Origin: DASTFY01 sp963829955
Lineage (GTDB): Bacteria > Actinomycetota > Acidimicrobiia > Acidimicrobiales > Ilumatobacteraceae
Assembly: GCA_963829955.1 (NCBI GenBank)
Contig: CAWHKS010000014.1
Location: forward strand, 1 to 64,000
DNA length: 64,000 nucleotides
Direction: 5' to 3'
Position numbers and translations under genes: made by a program. The first letter of the stretch is position 1. Each line of letters starts with the position of its first letter. Positions 1 to 8,872 of the stretch are shown one piece after another. Under the pieces are notes generated by a model. It did not search any database and was not told where the DNA came from. It saw nothing but the letters and a program-made list of their open reading frames with translations.

Positions 1-318
1 AAGACGGATTTCGAGCGCTGGCCTGGTTCGGGCCGGCGCCGGTTCCGATCGGGTGGTGGGCCGCTCACGTGATGGACCCCAGCGACGGCACCACTCGAGG
101 TACCGGACGACGTCGGTCGCCTCCATCGGATGCCTCGGGTCGCCGTACTGGGTGAGGAGGCGGAAGCGCCGGTATCCGGCGGGCGGGAGGGGGAGGAACG
201 GCGCCCGGCGCCACCAACCCGGGGCAGCCAGCCTGATGAGCTGGCGCAGGGCCGCGGGCCAGAGGCCTGGCCGCGCCGTGACCGCGCCGACCACCCCCAT
301 GGCCCCGCTCGACGTCAC
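1..318 (-). CDS. Small conserved actinobacterial protein, partial (runs off left edge)
   Basis: The frame is open from the start to the window edge, so the stop codon lies outside. The start is a GTG at 316-318 because GGAGG sits 7 nt upstream of it; an in-frame ATG at 298-300 is the alternative. The N-terminal part is rich in Trp, Arg and Pro (PGWWRRAPFLPLPP, then YRRFRLLTQYGD and VVRYLEWCRRW). I recall short proteins of this pattern in Acidimicrobiia-like genomes, with no known function. It starts 21 nt after the acyl-CoA dehydrogenase stop, so the two are probably co-transcribed. After about residue 85 the sequence becomes Arg/Pro-rich and may no longer be true coding sequence. Confidence 0.6.
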   Translation of the reverse strand, partial: MTSSGAMGVVGAVTARPGLWPAALRQLIRLAAPGWWRRAPFLPLPPAGYRRFRLLTQYGDPRHPMEATDVVRYLEWCRRWGPSRERPTTRSEPAPARTRPALEIRL

Positions 319-339
319 CCGTCCGCCTCCACTGCGGCC

Positions 340-1596
340 TCAGCCTTTGAGCTTCTGCTGCTCGGCCCAGGTGAGGGCGTCACCCCGGGGTTCCTTGGGC
401 AAGCCCAAGACCATCTCACCCAGGATGTTGCGCTGAATCTGCGATGTGCCCGCATAGATGGTGCCGGCCCGGGCGTTGAGGAAGGTCATGGCCCATGACG
501 CCGTCGAGTTCGGAGCGCCGGCATCGTCGGCCTGGAACGCGCTCGACGGCTCCCGACCCTCGGGGACGAGCGCCGCCGCGCCGAGGATGTCGACCGCCAG
601 CTCGGTCACGACCCGGTGGTACTCGCTCCAGTAGAGCTTGGAGATGGCACCGTCCGGGCCGGGGTGGTGCCCGGCCAGGAAACGGGTCAGGGTGCGCATT
701 CCGAGGTACCGCATGATCTGCACCTTGGACCAGCACCACGCCAGCCGCTGGCGGATGATCGGGTCGTCGGCCACGCCCCGCTCGCGTGCCAGGGCCAGTA
801 GGCGGTCGAGCTCGGCCCGGAAGCGGATGGGCACGGTGGCGGCCGCCTCGCCCCGCTCGAACCCGAGCAGCGTCATCGCCACCGCCCAGCCGTTGTTGAC
901 CCCGCCCACGACGTGGTCCTTCGGGCAGACGGCGTCGGTGAAGTAGATCTCGTTGAACTCCGACTGGCCGGAGATCATCCGGATCGGCCGCACCTCCACC
1001 CCCGGCTGACGCATGTCGACCAGGAGGAAGCTGATGCCCTTGTGCTTCGGGGCGTCGGGATCGGTGCGGGTCAACAGGAAGATGTGGTCGGCGAGGTGCC
1101 CGGCCGAGGTCCACACCTTCTGACCGTTGATGATCCACTGGTCACCGTCGAGCACGGCGCGGCACCCGAGGTTGCCGAGATCCGAGCCAGCGTTGGGTTC
1201 GGAGTAGCCCTGACACCAGGTGTCCTCGCCCGAAAGGATCCGGGGCAAGTAGTGCGTCTTCTGCTCGTCGGTCCCCCACATCTGCAGCGTGTTGCCGAGC
1301 ATCTGGATGCCGAACACGTCGTTGGTGCCACCGGTCGGGACGCCGGCCTTGGTGAACTCCTCGGCCAGGATCACCTGCTCGAGCGCGGTCAAGCCGGCGC
1401 CGCCGTACTCCGTGGGCCAGCCCGGAGCCAGGTACCCGTGCTCGTAGAGCGTCTGTCGCCACTCCCGCACAAAGCGCTCCAGCTCCTCGCCGTCGAGCCG
1501 GCCGATGCCGAGCCAGTCCGGAGGGAGGTGCTCGGCCAGGAAGGCGTGGACCTTCTCCCGGTACGCCTCGGCCTCGGCTGAGTACGTCGGTTGCAT
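340..1596 (-). CDS. Acyl-CoA dehydrogenase (FadE-type)
   Basis: FAD-dependent alpha,beta-dehydrogenation of an acyl-CoA, as in fatty-acid or sterol side-chain oxidation. The 418-residue length is normal for the family. The FAD/substrate signature WCQGYSEPNAGSDL is at residues 127-140, followed by the mid beta-domain (INGQKVWTS), and the C-terminal helical domain ends with IYAGTSQIQRNI. In that last motif Ala stands where medium-chain enzymes have the catalytic Glu, so the base must lie elsewhere (as in isovaleryl-type enzymes) or the protein is one half of a heteromeric FadE. The frame is open further upstream, but the family begins at this ATG, which has a TAGTGT hexamer 7 nt before it. The substrate cannot be read from sequence. 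Confidence 0.9.
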   Translation of the reverse strand: MQPTYSAEAEAYREKVHAFLAEHLPPDWLGIGRLDGEELERFVREWRQTLYEHGYLAPGWPTEYGGAGLTALEQVILAEEFTKAGVPTGGTNDVFGIQMLGNTLQMWGTDEQKTHYLPRILSGEDTWCQGYSEPNAGSDLGNLGCRAVLDGDQWIINGQKVWTSAGHLADHIFLLTRTDPDAPKHKGISFLLVDMRQPGVEVRPIRMISGQSEFNEIYFTDAVCPKDHVVGGVNNGWAVAMTLLGFERGEAAATVPIRFRAELDRLLALARERGVADDPIIRQRLAWCWSKVQIMRYLGMRTLTRFLAGHHPGPDGAISKLYWSEYHRVVTELAVDILGAAALVPEGREPSSAFQADDAGAPNSTASWAMTFLNARAGTIYAGTSQIQRNILGEMVLGLPKEPRGDALTWAEQQKLKG

Positions 1597-1603
1597 GGGC
1601 GGA

Positions 1604-1609
1604 ACACTA
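1604..1609 (-). promoter_or_regulatory. -10 hexamer TAGTGT, probably leaderless start of acyl-CoA dehydrogenase
   Basis: TAGTGT lies 7 nt upstream of the ATG at 1596 with no Shine-Dalgarno sequence between them, matching the pattern seen before many genes here. It overlaps the 3' end of the ROK gene. Confidence 0.5.
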
Positions 1610-2479
1610 CCCAGCGGTAGCCAGAGCGCGCCGGGCCACAGCCGCCGCTCCGACGAGCGGACCATCGGCACCGAGGCCGGCGGGCACGATGCGCGCGCCC
1701 GCCGCGTAGCTGATGCGCGCCCGCTGGTCGAGCTCCTCCTGCGCGGCGGCGAAGAACACGTCGCCGAAGCCGAGCGCCACCGAGCCCGCGACCACGGCGA
1801 GGCGAAGGTCCAACAGCACGCACACCTCCGCGACCGCCCGACCGACCAGCACCCCGGTGCGCCGCCGGACCGCCGCATCCGCCTCGGCCGCCGGCCGGCC
1901 GGTAAAGGCGGCGATGGCCAGTCCGGACGCCTCAGCTTCCAGACAACCTCTGCTCCCGCACGCGCAGGCCCGGCCGTGCGGCTCTACGACGAGATGACCG
2001 ATGTGCCCGGCGTTCGCGCCTTCGCCGTCGAGCAGGCGGCCGTCCAGCACGATGCCGCCACCGACACCCGTGCTCACCACCATGGCGACGTAGTCGTCGA
2101 AGCCCCGCGCCGCCCCCCGCCACCCCTCACCGAGGGCCAGCGCCTTGGCGTCGTTGTCCACCCACACGTCGAAGCCGGTGAGCTCTCGTAGACGGGGCCG
2201 GAGCGGGAACCCGCGCCAGCCGGGGATGTTGAGCGGCGAGACGGTCTCGCCGCCGGGCGTCATCGGGCCACCGCACCCGACGCCCATGGCCACGATCCCG
2301 TCGTCCCCGGCACCTCCGGCACCTCCGTCGAGGACCGAGCGGACCAGGTCGGCGAGCCCGGGCCACGGATCGGCACTGTCCGTCGGCCGGGCCTCCCGGC
2401 GCAGCACGCGCCCCTCCAGGTCGACCAGCCCGGCCGCCACTTTGGTCCCTCCGATGTCCACCGCGAGGTAGCAGGGCAC
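1607..2479 (-). CDS. ROK-family sugar kinase
   Basis: ATP-dependent phosphorylation of a hexose, glucokinase-like, in the cytoplasm. The phosphate-binding loop DIGGTKVAAG is at residues 8-17, the catalytic-base region reads VWVDNDAKAL, and the ROK zinc motif is CACGSRGCLE. In the sugar-binding ExGH motif the Glu is replaced by His (NAGHIGH), so substrate preference may differ from classical glucokinase. Length (290 residues) is normal. The start is GTG with TATCGT 6 nt upstream. A second ROK kinase in this window (20209-21144) keeps the canonical Glu, so the two are probably not redundant. Confidence 0.85.
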   Translation of the reverse strand: MPCYLAVDIGGTKVAAGLVDLEGRVLRREARPTDSADPWPGLADLVRSVLDGGAGGAGDDGIVAMGVGCGGPMTPGGETVSPLNIPGWRGFPLRPRLRELTGFDVWVDNDAKALALGEGWRGAARGFDDYVAMVVSTGVGGGIVLDGRLLDGEGANAGHIGHLVVEPHGRACACGSRGCLEAEASGLAIAAFTGRPAAEADAAVRRRTGVLVGRAVAEVCVLLDLRLAVVAGSVALGFGDVFFAAAQEELDQRARISYAAGARIVPAGLGADGPLVGAAAVARRALATAG

Positions 2480-2485
2480 GGCCCG

Positions 2486-2491
2486 ACGATA
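2486..2491 (-). promoter_or_regulatory. -10 hexamer TATCGT before ROK kinase
   Basis: TATCGT is 6 nt upstream of the GTG start at 2479, in the 90-nt divergent gap shared with moxR. No Shine-Dalgarno sequence is visible. Confidence 0.5.
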
Positions 2492-2555
2492 GGCGGCCGC
2501 CCGTCGACGGCCGGCCGGCCGCGAGGGCGACCGTGCGAGGGGCCTCTGACGCCTC

Positions 2556-2561
2556 TACCCT
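2556..2561 (+). promoter_or_regulatory. -10 hexamer TACCCT before moxR-like operon
   Basis: TACCCT lies 8 nt upstream of the GTG start at 2570, consistent with leaderless transcription of the three-gene operon. Confidence 0.5.
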
Positions 2562-2569
2562 TCCCGTCC

Positions 2570-3526
2570 GTGACGGTCGTCGAGCGCGCAGCGCCCACCT
2601 TCCCGGACCTGTTCGACGTGATCGCCGGCAACATCAGCCGGGCCGTCCAGGGCAAGTCCGAGTCCATCGAGCTGGCGCTCATCTGCATGATGGCCGAGGG
2701 CCACCTGCTGATCGAGGACGTGCCCGGCGTCGGCAAGACCAGCCTGGCCAAGGCCATCGCAGCGTCGATCGACTGCACCTGGCGGCGAGTGCAGTGCACA
2801 CCCGACCTCCTCCCGTCGGACGTCACCGGCGTCACCGTCTGGCACCGGGGCCGAGACACGTTCGAGTTCCAACCCGGTCCCGTGTTCTGCAACATCCTCC
2901 TCGCCGACGAGATCAACCGCGCCGCGCCGCGCACGCAGTCCGCGCTCCTCGAGGCCATGGAGGAGCGGCAGGTGACGGCTGACGGCGTCACCCATCCCCT
3001 CGAGCGCCCGTTCCTCGTCATCGCCACGCAGAACCCGGTCGAGCACGAGGGCACGTACGGGATGCCCGACAGCCAGCTCGACCGCTTCCTGCTCCGGGTC
3101 TCCCTCGGCTACCCCGATCGCCAGGCCGAGCTCCAGATCCTCGACACCCACGGCGTGACACCACCCGAGCTGGAGCCGGTCATCTCCCGCGCCGAGGTTC
3201 TCGGGCTCATCCGGGCGGCGGCGGCCATCCACGTCGCGCCGACCCTGAAGGGTTATCTGGTGGACCTGGCCGACGCCAGCCGCCGCCACCCTGCGCTGGC
3301 CATCGGCATGTCGCCGCGGGCCACGCTGTCGATCCTGCGCGCCAGCCGGGTGCGGGCCGCGGCGGCCGGACGGAACTACGTGATCCCTGACGACGTCAAG
3401 GCACTCGCCGGACCGGTGCTGGCCCACCGCCTGATCCTCAGCGACGACGCCGGTGTACGCGGGGTCAGCCGGCTGGGCATTGTCGAGGAGGTCCTCGCCA
3501 GCGTGCCCGTGCCCACCGCGAGGTAG
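2570..3526 (+). CDS. MoxR-family AAA+ ATPase
   Basis: Cytoplasmic AAA+ ATPase thought to act as a chaperone for a partner DUF58/VWA-type protein. The Walker A region is EDVPGVGKTSLAKA (about residues 48-61) and Walker B is ILLADEINRA (about 109-118). IATQNPVEHEGTYGMPDSQ is the MoxR sensor region, and a C-terminal lid follows. The 318-residue length is typical. It is first in a tight operon, 5 nt before DUF58, which overlaps the transglutaminase gene. This MoxR-DUF58-transglutaminase order is a common conserved unit, often linked to cell-envelope functions. The function of the partners is only inferred from that association. Confidence 0.93.
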   Translation: MTVVERAAPTFPDLFDVIAGNISRAVQGKSESIELALICMMAEGHLLIEDVPGVGKTSLAKAIAASIDCTWRRVQCTPDLLPSDVTGVTVWHRGRDTFEFQPGPVFCNILLADEINRAAPRTQSALLEAMEERQVTADGVTHPLERPFLVIATQNPVEHEGTYGMPDSQLDRFLLRVSLGYPDRQAELQILDTHGVTPPELEPVISRAEVLGLIRAAAAIHVAPTLKGYLVDLADASRRHPALAIGMSPRATLSILRASRVRAAAAGRNYVIPDDVKALAGPVLAHRLILSDDAGVRGVSRLGIVEEVLASVPVPTAR

Positions 3527-3531
3527 GCCCG

Positions 3532-4701
3532 GTGCCCACCCGAGCCGGTTGGGCCCTCGCGGGCCTCGGCGCGGGCACGATCATCCTCGGCCGGCTGTTC
3601 GGCTGGCTGGAGCTGTTCGTCGTCGGTGTGGCGCTGATGGCCCTCACCGCGTTCGCGGTCGTCCTCGTCCGTGTCCGCTCGCTGTCCCTCGGCGTGCGCC
3701 GGACCGTCCGGCCCGCCCGGCTCCACGTCGGCGAGAGCGCCCGCGTCGAGTTGGCGGTGGCCAACCGGAGCCGGCTCTCGACGCCTGTCCTCACGCTGCG
3801 GGATCCGGTGGCCGGCACCGTCGGCGCCCGCGTGCGACTGGCCCCGCTGCGGCCCGGCAAGGAGCGCCAGGCCGCGTACCGGCTGCCGACCAGCCGACGC
3901 GGCATCCTCAGCGTCGGCCCGCTCGAAGCACTGCGGTCGGATCCGTTGGGGCTGGCCCGCCGCCGCATCACCGTCAGCGGGACGGTCGAGGTCGTCGTCT
4001 ACCCGCGGGTCGACCGGATCACGTCGCCGCCCGGCGGTAAGGAGCAGCCGACCGCCGTCCGGAACCGCCAGATGGTGCAGGCCGCCCGTCGCGACTCGTT
4101 CCGCGGGCTGCGCGAGTACGTGGCCGGAGACGACCTGCGCCTCGTGCACTGGCGGTCCTCGGCCCGCACCGGCGAGTTGGTCGTCCGGCAGGACGAGCAG
4201 CCCCGTCCCCAGGCCACCGCGGTGGTGCTCGACCTCCGCCGTACCGCGCACGCCGGCCTGTCGCTGGAACGGGCGGTGTCGGTGGCGGCCAGCGTCGTCC
4301 TCGCTGGACGGCGAGCCGGCCAGGAGGTCGTGCTCGCCACCACCGACGGCACGGCGATGCTGCTCCGGCCCGGTGAGAGCGCGGCGTCGGTCCTCGAGTA
4401 CCTCGCGGTGGCCCGTCTCTCGACCGCCGGTTCACTGCGGAGCACACTGTCCGGTGCCATCGGTGTCCTCGGCGCCGGCTCGGTCGTCCTCGTCACCGGC
4501 CGGGCGGTGCCCAGCGAGCTGGCCAGCCTGTCGAGCAGCCGCCAGGGCTTCTTGATCTTCGCGGTCGCCACCGACGGCACCGTGCCGGCAGCGGGATCGT
4601 CCATGCCCGGCGTGCGCGTGGTCGACGGCGGTGGCGAGGAGCGGTTCGTGGCCGGCTGGGAGCAGGCCATGGCCACGGCGACCCGGGAGGGTGCGGCGTG
4701 A
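3532..4701 (+). CDS. DUF58 domain-containing membrane protein
   Basis: Two transmembrane helices lie near the N-terminus (about residues 8-25 and 28-48), followed by a beta-rich part and the DUF58 hallmark FRGLREYVAGDDLRLVHWRS around residues 188-208. The C-terminal half resembles a degenerate von Willebrand A fold. It is the usual client or partner of MoxR ATPases. The start is GTG, 5 nt after the moxR stop, and the stop overlaps the start of the next gene (GTGA), so the genes are translationally coupled. The molecular role is unknown; a role in envelope assembly is inference from neighbours. Confidence 0.88.
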   Translation: MPTRAGWALAGLGAGTIILGRLFGWLELFVVGVALMALTAFAVVLVRVRSLSLGVRRTVRPARLHVGESARVELAVANRSRLSTPVLTLRDPVAGTVGARVRLAPLRPGKERQAAYRLPTSRRGILSVGPLEALRSDPLGLARRRITVSGTVEVVVYPRVDRITSPPGGKEQPTAVRNRQMVQAARRDSFRGLREYVAGDDLRLVHWRSSARTGELVVRQDEQPRPQATAVVLDLRRTAHAGLSLERAVSVAASVVLAGRRAGQEVVLATTDGTAMLLRPGESAASVLEYLAVARLSTAGSLRSTLSGAIGVLGAGSVVLVTGRAVPSELASLSSSRQGFLIFAVATDGTVPAAGSSMPGVRVVDGGGEERFVAGWEQAMATATREGAA

Positions 4702-6983
4702 TCGGCCGCCGGACCCAGGCCGGGCGGGCGCCCCGCCCCCGGATCCGTCCCGCGGCCGAACTGGCGGTCGCCGGGCTGAGCGTGGTGACGGTGCTCACCT
4801 CCTGGCGGCTGTTCGCGGGCTGGGATTGGGCGGCGGTGCTGGTCTGCGCCGCGCTCTTGAGTCACCTCGTCGGCGCGCTCACCCGCCGCGTCGGCTGGGG
4901 CGCGCTGGCCTCGCTCGGCACATCACTGGTCGGCCTCGTCGTGTTCGTCGGTCTCGTCCAGTTCCGCAGCACCACCTTCCTGGGGCTGCCGACGCTGGCC
5001 ACGTGGGAGGCCGCGCAACTCCAGCTCCGGGCGGCCTGGGACGTGTTCCCCACCGCCATCGCCCCCGTCGAGGCCACGGGCGGCTTCGTCACCGCCATGA
5101 TCCTGCTCGTCTGGCTCCTGGCCTACGCCGCGGACGACTTCGCCCATCGGGCCGAAGCGCCGATCGAAGCAGTGGTGCCGTCGGCCGTGCTGTTCATGGT
5201 CGGCACGGCACTCGGTGGCGACCGGCACCGCCTGGCCGCGGTGGCCCTGTGGCTGGCGGCCGCCGTGCTGACGGTGGCTGTGCTGCGGGTCGAGCGCTCG
5301 GAAGGCGCGGGATGGTTCGGCGGAACCCGCCGGCGGGCGGTGGCGACGACCGTGCGCGTCGGAGCCGTCGTCGCCGGGGTGGCCGTGATCGTCGGGGTCA
5401 TCGCGGGGCCGGCCCTCCCCGGTGCCAGCTCCGATCCCCTGCTGGACACCCGCCAGGGGCGGGCGTCGCGCACGACGCTGAGCCCGCTCGTCGACATCCA
5501 GGCTCGCCTCGTCAACCAGGCCGACGACGAGCTGTTCACCGTCGGCAGCCCGCAGCCGGCCTACTGGCGGATGACGGCCCTCGACGAGTACGACCTGCGC
5601 ATCTGGCGCTCGTCGCGCAGCTACGGCGACGCCGATGGCGAGCTCGGCGGCGGTGTACCCGACGCGTTCGCCGCGCCGCTCGACCACAACGTGATCATCA
5701 CCGCGTTCGACACGGTATGGCTGCCGGCCGCCTTCTCGCCCCGCCAGGTCACCAACGCCTCGCAGATGCGCTACGACGAGGAGTCGTCCAGCCTGCTGAT
5801 CCGCCGCTCGTCGCTGCCCGAGGGATTCACCTACCAGGTGCGGTCGATGGTTCCGGTCGTCACCCCGACCGTGCTCCAGGCCACCGCCGAGGTCCCGGTC
5901 CCCCCGCTGATCCAGGAGCGCTATCTGGAGCTGCCGTCCGACTTCCCCGATCGCTTCCGGGACCTGGCCGAGCAGATCACCGCCGGCGCGAACACGCCGT
6001 ACGAGCAGGCGCTGGCGCTGCAGAACTGGTTCCGCACGACGTTCACGTACGACGTCAACGTGCCGTCCGGCCACGGCGCCACCGCCATCGATACCTTCCT
6101 CTCGCAGCGCCGCGGGTACTGCGAGCAGTTCGCCGGGACGTTCGCCGCCTTCGCCCGCGCCATCGGGCTGCCGGCCCGGGTGGCCGTGGGGTTCACGCCC
6201 GGCGAGCTCGGCTCGGACGGTCGCTACCACGTCCGGGGCCGCAACGCGCACGCCTGGCCCGAGGTCTATTTCGGTGGCATCGGATGGCTGCCCTTCGAGC
6301 CGACTCCCGGCCGTGGTGAGCCCGGCGCCGAGAGTTGGACCGGTGTACCGCCGGACCAGGAGGGCGGCCCCGCGGGAACGCCCGACGGCACGGCGACCAC
6401 CACGCCGACCACCGGTACCGTCGCCCCACCCCCGGGGCAGCAGCGCGAGACCGGCGACGAGGAGCTGCTGGCCGTGCCGGCCATCGGTGGCGGCGGCAGC
6501 CCGAGCAGCACGGGCGTCAACGGCGCCTCCACCGTCTCCCGGGTGGCCCTCGTCCTGCTGGCCCTTGCGGTCACCGGCGCCATCGGCCTCGTGGTAGTGG
6601 CGTTCATCCGTGAACGGCGCTGGCAACGCCGTTGGCGGGAGGCACCCACCGCACCCGACCGCGTGCTCGTCACGTGGCAGCACCTGGTGGACGGTCTGCG
6701 CCGCGCCGGCGTGGCGGTCCCGGCGAGCGACACGCCGCAGGAGGTGGCCGAGCGGGTCGGCCCGATGCTCGACGGCGAGGACGATGCCCGCACGCCCGCG
6801 GCCGACGATTCGTCCGACGCGCTGGGCGAGCTGGCCCGCCAGGCGACGGCCGCGGCCTACTCGGGCGAGCCCGAGACCACCGACGCCGAGCGCTGCGAGC
6901 GGCTGCGCTCCGGCGTGCAGCACCGCGCCGTGGCCCGTCTGCCCTGGCGCCGCCGCCTCGTCTGGCGCTGGCTCCCCGCCTGA
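4698..6983 (+). CDS. Transglutaminase-like membrane protein (TgpA type)
   Basis: The N-terminal block of about six membrane helices (residues about 15-245, DUF3488-like) is followed by an extracytoplasmic transglutaminase-like domain and one more helix near 610-635 with a cytoplasmic tail (DUF4129-like). Catalytic residues are visible: Cys475 in RGYCEQFAG and His518 in NAHAWPEVYF. The third position is Glu in GWLPFEPTPG, as is common in this subfamily. The linker after the catalytic domain is Pro/Thr-rich. The 761-residue length fits TgpA proteins. It likely hydrolyses or crosslinks an envelope peptide or protein; the substrate is unknown. It is the last gene of the operon and ends just before a strong hairpin. 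Confidence 0.9.
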   Translation: MIGRRTQAGRAPRPRIRPAAELAVAGLSVVTVLTSWRLFAGWDWAAVLVCAALLSHLVGALTRRVGWGALASLGTSLVGLVVFVGLVQFRSTTFLGLPTLATWEAAQLQLRAAWDVFPTAIAPVEATGGFVTAMILLVWLLAYAADDFAHRAEAPIEAVVPSAVLFMVGTALGGDRHRLAAVALWLAAAVLTVAVLRVERSEGAGWFGGTRRRAVATTVRVGAVVAGVAVIVGVIAGPALPGASSDPLLDTRQGRASRTTLSPLVDIQARLVNQADDELFTVGSPQPAYWRMTALDEYDLRIWRSSRSYGDADGELGGGVPDAFAAPLDHNVIITAFDTVWLPAAFSPRQVTNASQMRYDEESSSLLIRRSSLPEGFTYQVRSMVPVVTPTVLQATAEVPVPPLIQERYLELPSDFPDRFRDLAEQITAGANTPYEQALALQNWFRTTFTYDVNVPSGHGATAIDTFLSQRRGYCEQFAGTFAAFARAIGLPARVAVGFTPGELGSDGRYHVRGRNAHAWPEVYFGGIGWLPFEPTPGRGEPGAESWTGVPPDQEGGPAGTPDGTATTTPTTGTVAPPPGQQRETGDEELLAVPAIGGGGSPSSTGVNGASTVSRVALVLLALAVTGAIGLVVVAFIRERRWQRRWREAPTAPDRVLVTWQHLVDGLRRAGVAVPASDTPQEVAERVGPMLDGEDDARTPAADDSSDALGELARQATAAAYSGEPETTDAERCERLRSGVQHRAVARLPWRRRLVWRWLPA

Positions 6984-7012
6984 TTCCGCTCGAACTCCGG
7001 TCGGTGAACCAA

Positions 7013-7079
7013 CCCGCGCGAACTCTCAGCCCGGTGAGCCATGAACGGCGCGCTCAGCTCAGAGTTCTCTGCGCGCGGG
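7013..7079. terminator. Bipartite inverted repeat between convergent genes (bidirectional terminator)
   Basis: CCCGCGCG (7013-7020) pairs with CGCGCGGG (7072-7079), and the adjoining AACTCT (7021-7026) pairs with AGAGTT (7061-7066), with a 5-nt bulge on the right arm. It sits between the transglutaminase stop (6983) and the convergent DUF3040 stop (7094). There is no T tract, so termination is inferred from position and stem strength. Confidence 0.5.
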
Positions 7080-7093
7080 CGGACCGCGCAACT

Positions 7094-7456
7094 TCAGTCT
7101 TCGTGCTTGAAACGGTCCCTCAGACGAGACCCCGCGCCGCCGAGGCGGTGCGTGCGGAGGTTGGCCGTCATCTGCTCCATCCCCACCTTGCCCATCGCCC
7201 GGACATTGCGCTCGATGACGAAGGCCGACAGGAGCATGAAGCCGAAGCCCAAGAGGGACAGCAGGACGCTCACCTGGAGCGTGGCGATGAGGAAGACGAG
7301 GCCGACGAGGAGTCCGAGGATCCCCCACTTCACCCGACCGAACGCATGGCGGTACAGGGTGGTCTGGCTGACCTGCTGCGCGAACGCGGGGTCACTCTCG
7401 TAGAACTGCTGCTCGATCTGGTTGAGGATGCGCTGTTCGTCTTCGGAGAGCGGCAT
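7094..7456 (-). CDS. DUF3040 membrane protein
   Basis: A 120-residue protein starting MPLSEDEQRILNQIEQQFY, the classic DUF3040 opening, followed by two closely spaced membrane helices (about residues 45-61 and 63-82) and a basic C-terminal tail. The family is almost confined to Actinobacteria and often lies near mraZ or DNA polymerase IV genes; here dinB is the upstream neighbour. GGGAG lies 9 nt before the ATG, so this gene looks SD-led. Function unknown. Confidence 0.88.
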   Translation of the reverse strand: MPLSEDEQRILNQIEQQFYESDPAFAQQVSQTTLYRHAFGRVKWGILGLLVGLVFLIATLQVSVLLSLLGFGFMLLSAFVIERNVRAMGKVGMEQMTANLRTHRLGGAGSRLRDRFKHED

Positions 7457-7555
7457 CGCCCCAACTCCCTGCTCGGCGGCGCCCCGGTGGGACCGGCTGT
7501 GGTCATCTTCGCACAGGCCGCAGATGGCGACAACGCGGCGGGAGACCCGTTCGGG

Positions 7556-8849
7556 TCATCTCTCGGGTGCGTCCGGCCCCCACTGCTGCTGGCCACGACG
7601 GGTGAGCCGGAGGCCCGCGCCGGGGCGGCTCAGGCGGGCCGGACCGATGGCCTCCTCCCCGAAGCGGCGGCGGACATCGTCGACGGCCTGGCTCGCCTCC
7701 TCCCAGGAGGTCGCGCCCACGTCGTCCAGGCTGAGCTGCTGCCCGCCTCCCTCCACCAGTCCGGACGCGCTCGACGCCCAGCAGCCTCACGCCGCGCGCG
7801 ACGTCCAACTGCTCGAGCAGCCGGCGCGCCGCGTCGGCGATGGCGGGCCCACTCGCCACCGGCTGGGTCGTGGTCACAGAGCGGGTCAGCGTGGTGAAGT
7901 CGCCGTACCGGACCTTGATGTTGACGGTGCGCGCAGCCATGACGCGCGCCCGCAACCGGGACGCCACCGCGTCGGCCTGGCGGACCAGTACCCCGAGCAG
8001 CGCGTCGCGATCGGTCAGATCGTGGGCGAACGTCTCCTCGTGACCGACCGACTTGAGCTCGCGGTCGGGCTCCACCTCCCGCTCGTCGATGCCGTTGGCG
8101 AGGTCGTGCAGGTGCTGCCCGTGGGCCTGGCCGAGCGCACCCACCAAGGACGCCGGCGGCAGCTCGGCCAGCTCGCCGATGGTGCTCACGCCGAGGCGAT
8201 CCAACCGAGCCCGCGTCGCCGGCCCGACGCCCCAGAGCGCCGCGACCGGGAGCGGGTGCAGGAACGCCAGCTCGCCGCCGGGCGGCACCTCGACGATGCC
8301 CGGGCCCGGCTCGACGCCCTGCGAGGTGGGCACCGGCTTCGCCGCCTCCGAGGCCAGCTTCGCCACCAGCTTCGAGGTCGCCACGCCCAGGCTGCACCCG
8401 AGCCCGGTCTCGCTGGACACGTCGCGCCGGATGGCGGCGGCGACGGTCGCGCCCGGGCCGAACAGCCGCTGGGCGCCCGTCACGTCCAGGAACGCCTCGT
8501 CGAGGGAGATCGGCTCCACCAGCGGCGTGTAGCGGAGGAAGATCGCCATGAGCTGGCGGCTGACCTCCTCGTAGCGCGCGTGGTCGCCGGGGAGGAAGAC
8601 GGCGTCGGGGCAACGCCGGCGGGCGATGGCCGACGGCAGCGCAGAGTGCACGCCGAACCGCCGGGCCTCGTACGACGCCGCGGCCACCACGCCCCTGGGC
8701 CCCGAGGCCCCGACCACGACGGGCCGCCCTCGCAGCTCCGGTCGCCGCAAGAGCTCGACCGCGACGAAGAACGCGTCCATGTCGACGTGGACGATGGCGC
8801 GGTGGACTGGGCCTGGTTCGACGGTGTCCGGTGGCGACCCTGCTGCCAC
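7556..8849 (-). CDS. dinB: DNA polymerase IV (Y-family), interrupted by a +1 frameshift
   Basis: Error-prone lesion-bypass polymerase. The palm begins IVHVDMDAFFVAVE, the catalytic Asp-Glu is in PISLDEAFLDVTG, and the HhH/thumb (WGVGPATRARLDRLG) and little-finger domains follow. The frame breaks near 7770-7775: the C-terminal LVEGGGQQLSLDD, which carries the beta-clamp-binding QQLSL, is in the next frame, and removing one base restores a normal C-terminus. No ATG precedes the palm; the GTG at 8849 is the best start. A gene caller would join this frame to the upstream glycosyltransferase because both lie in one open frame. A sequence error or a recent mutation are both possible. Confidence 0.85.
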
Positions 8850-8872
8850 GAGGTCAGTCAACCACGGGGCTG

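Noticed and set aside
4923..6923. A long minus-strand open frame opposite the transglutaminase
   Set aside because: It is the shadow of a gene with visible catalytic Cys and His; the antisense product has Gly/Arg/Asp-rich composition only.
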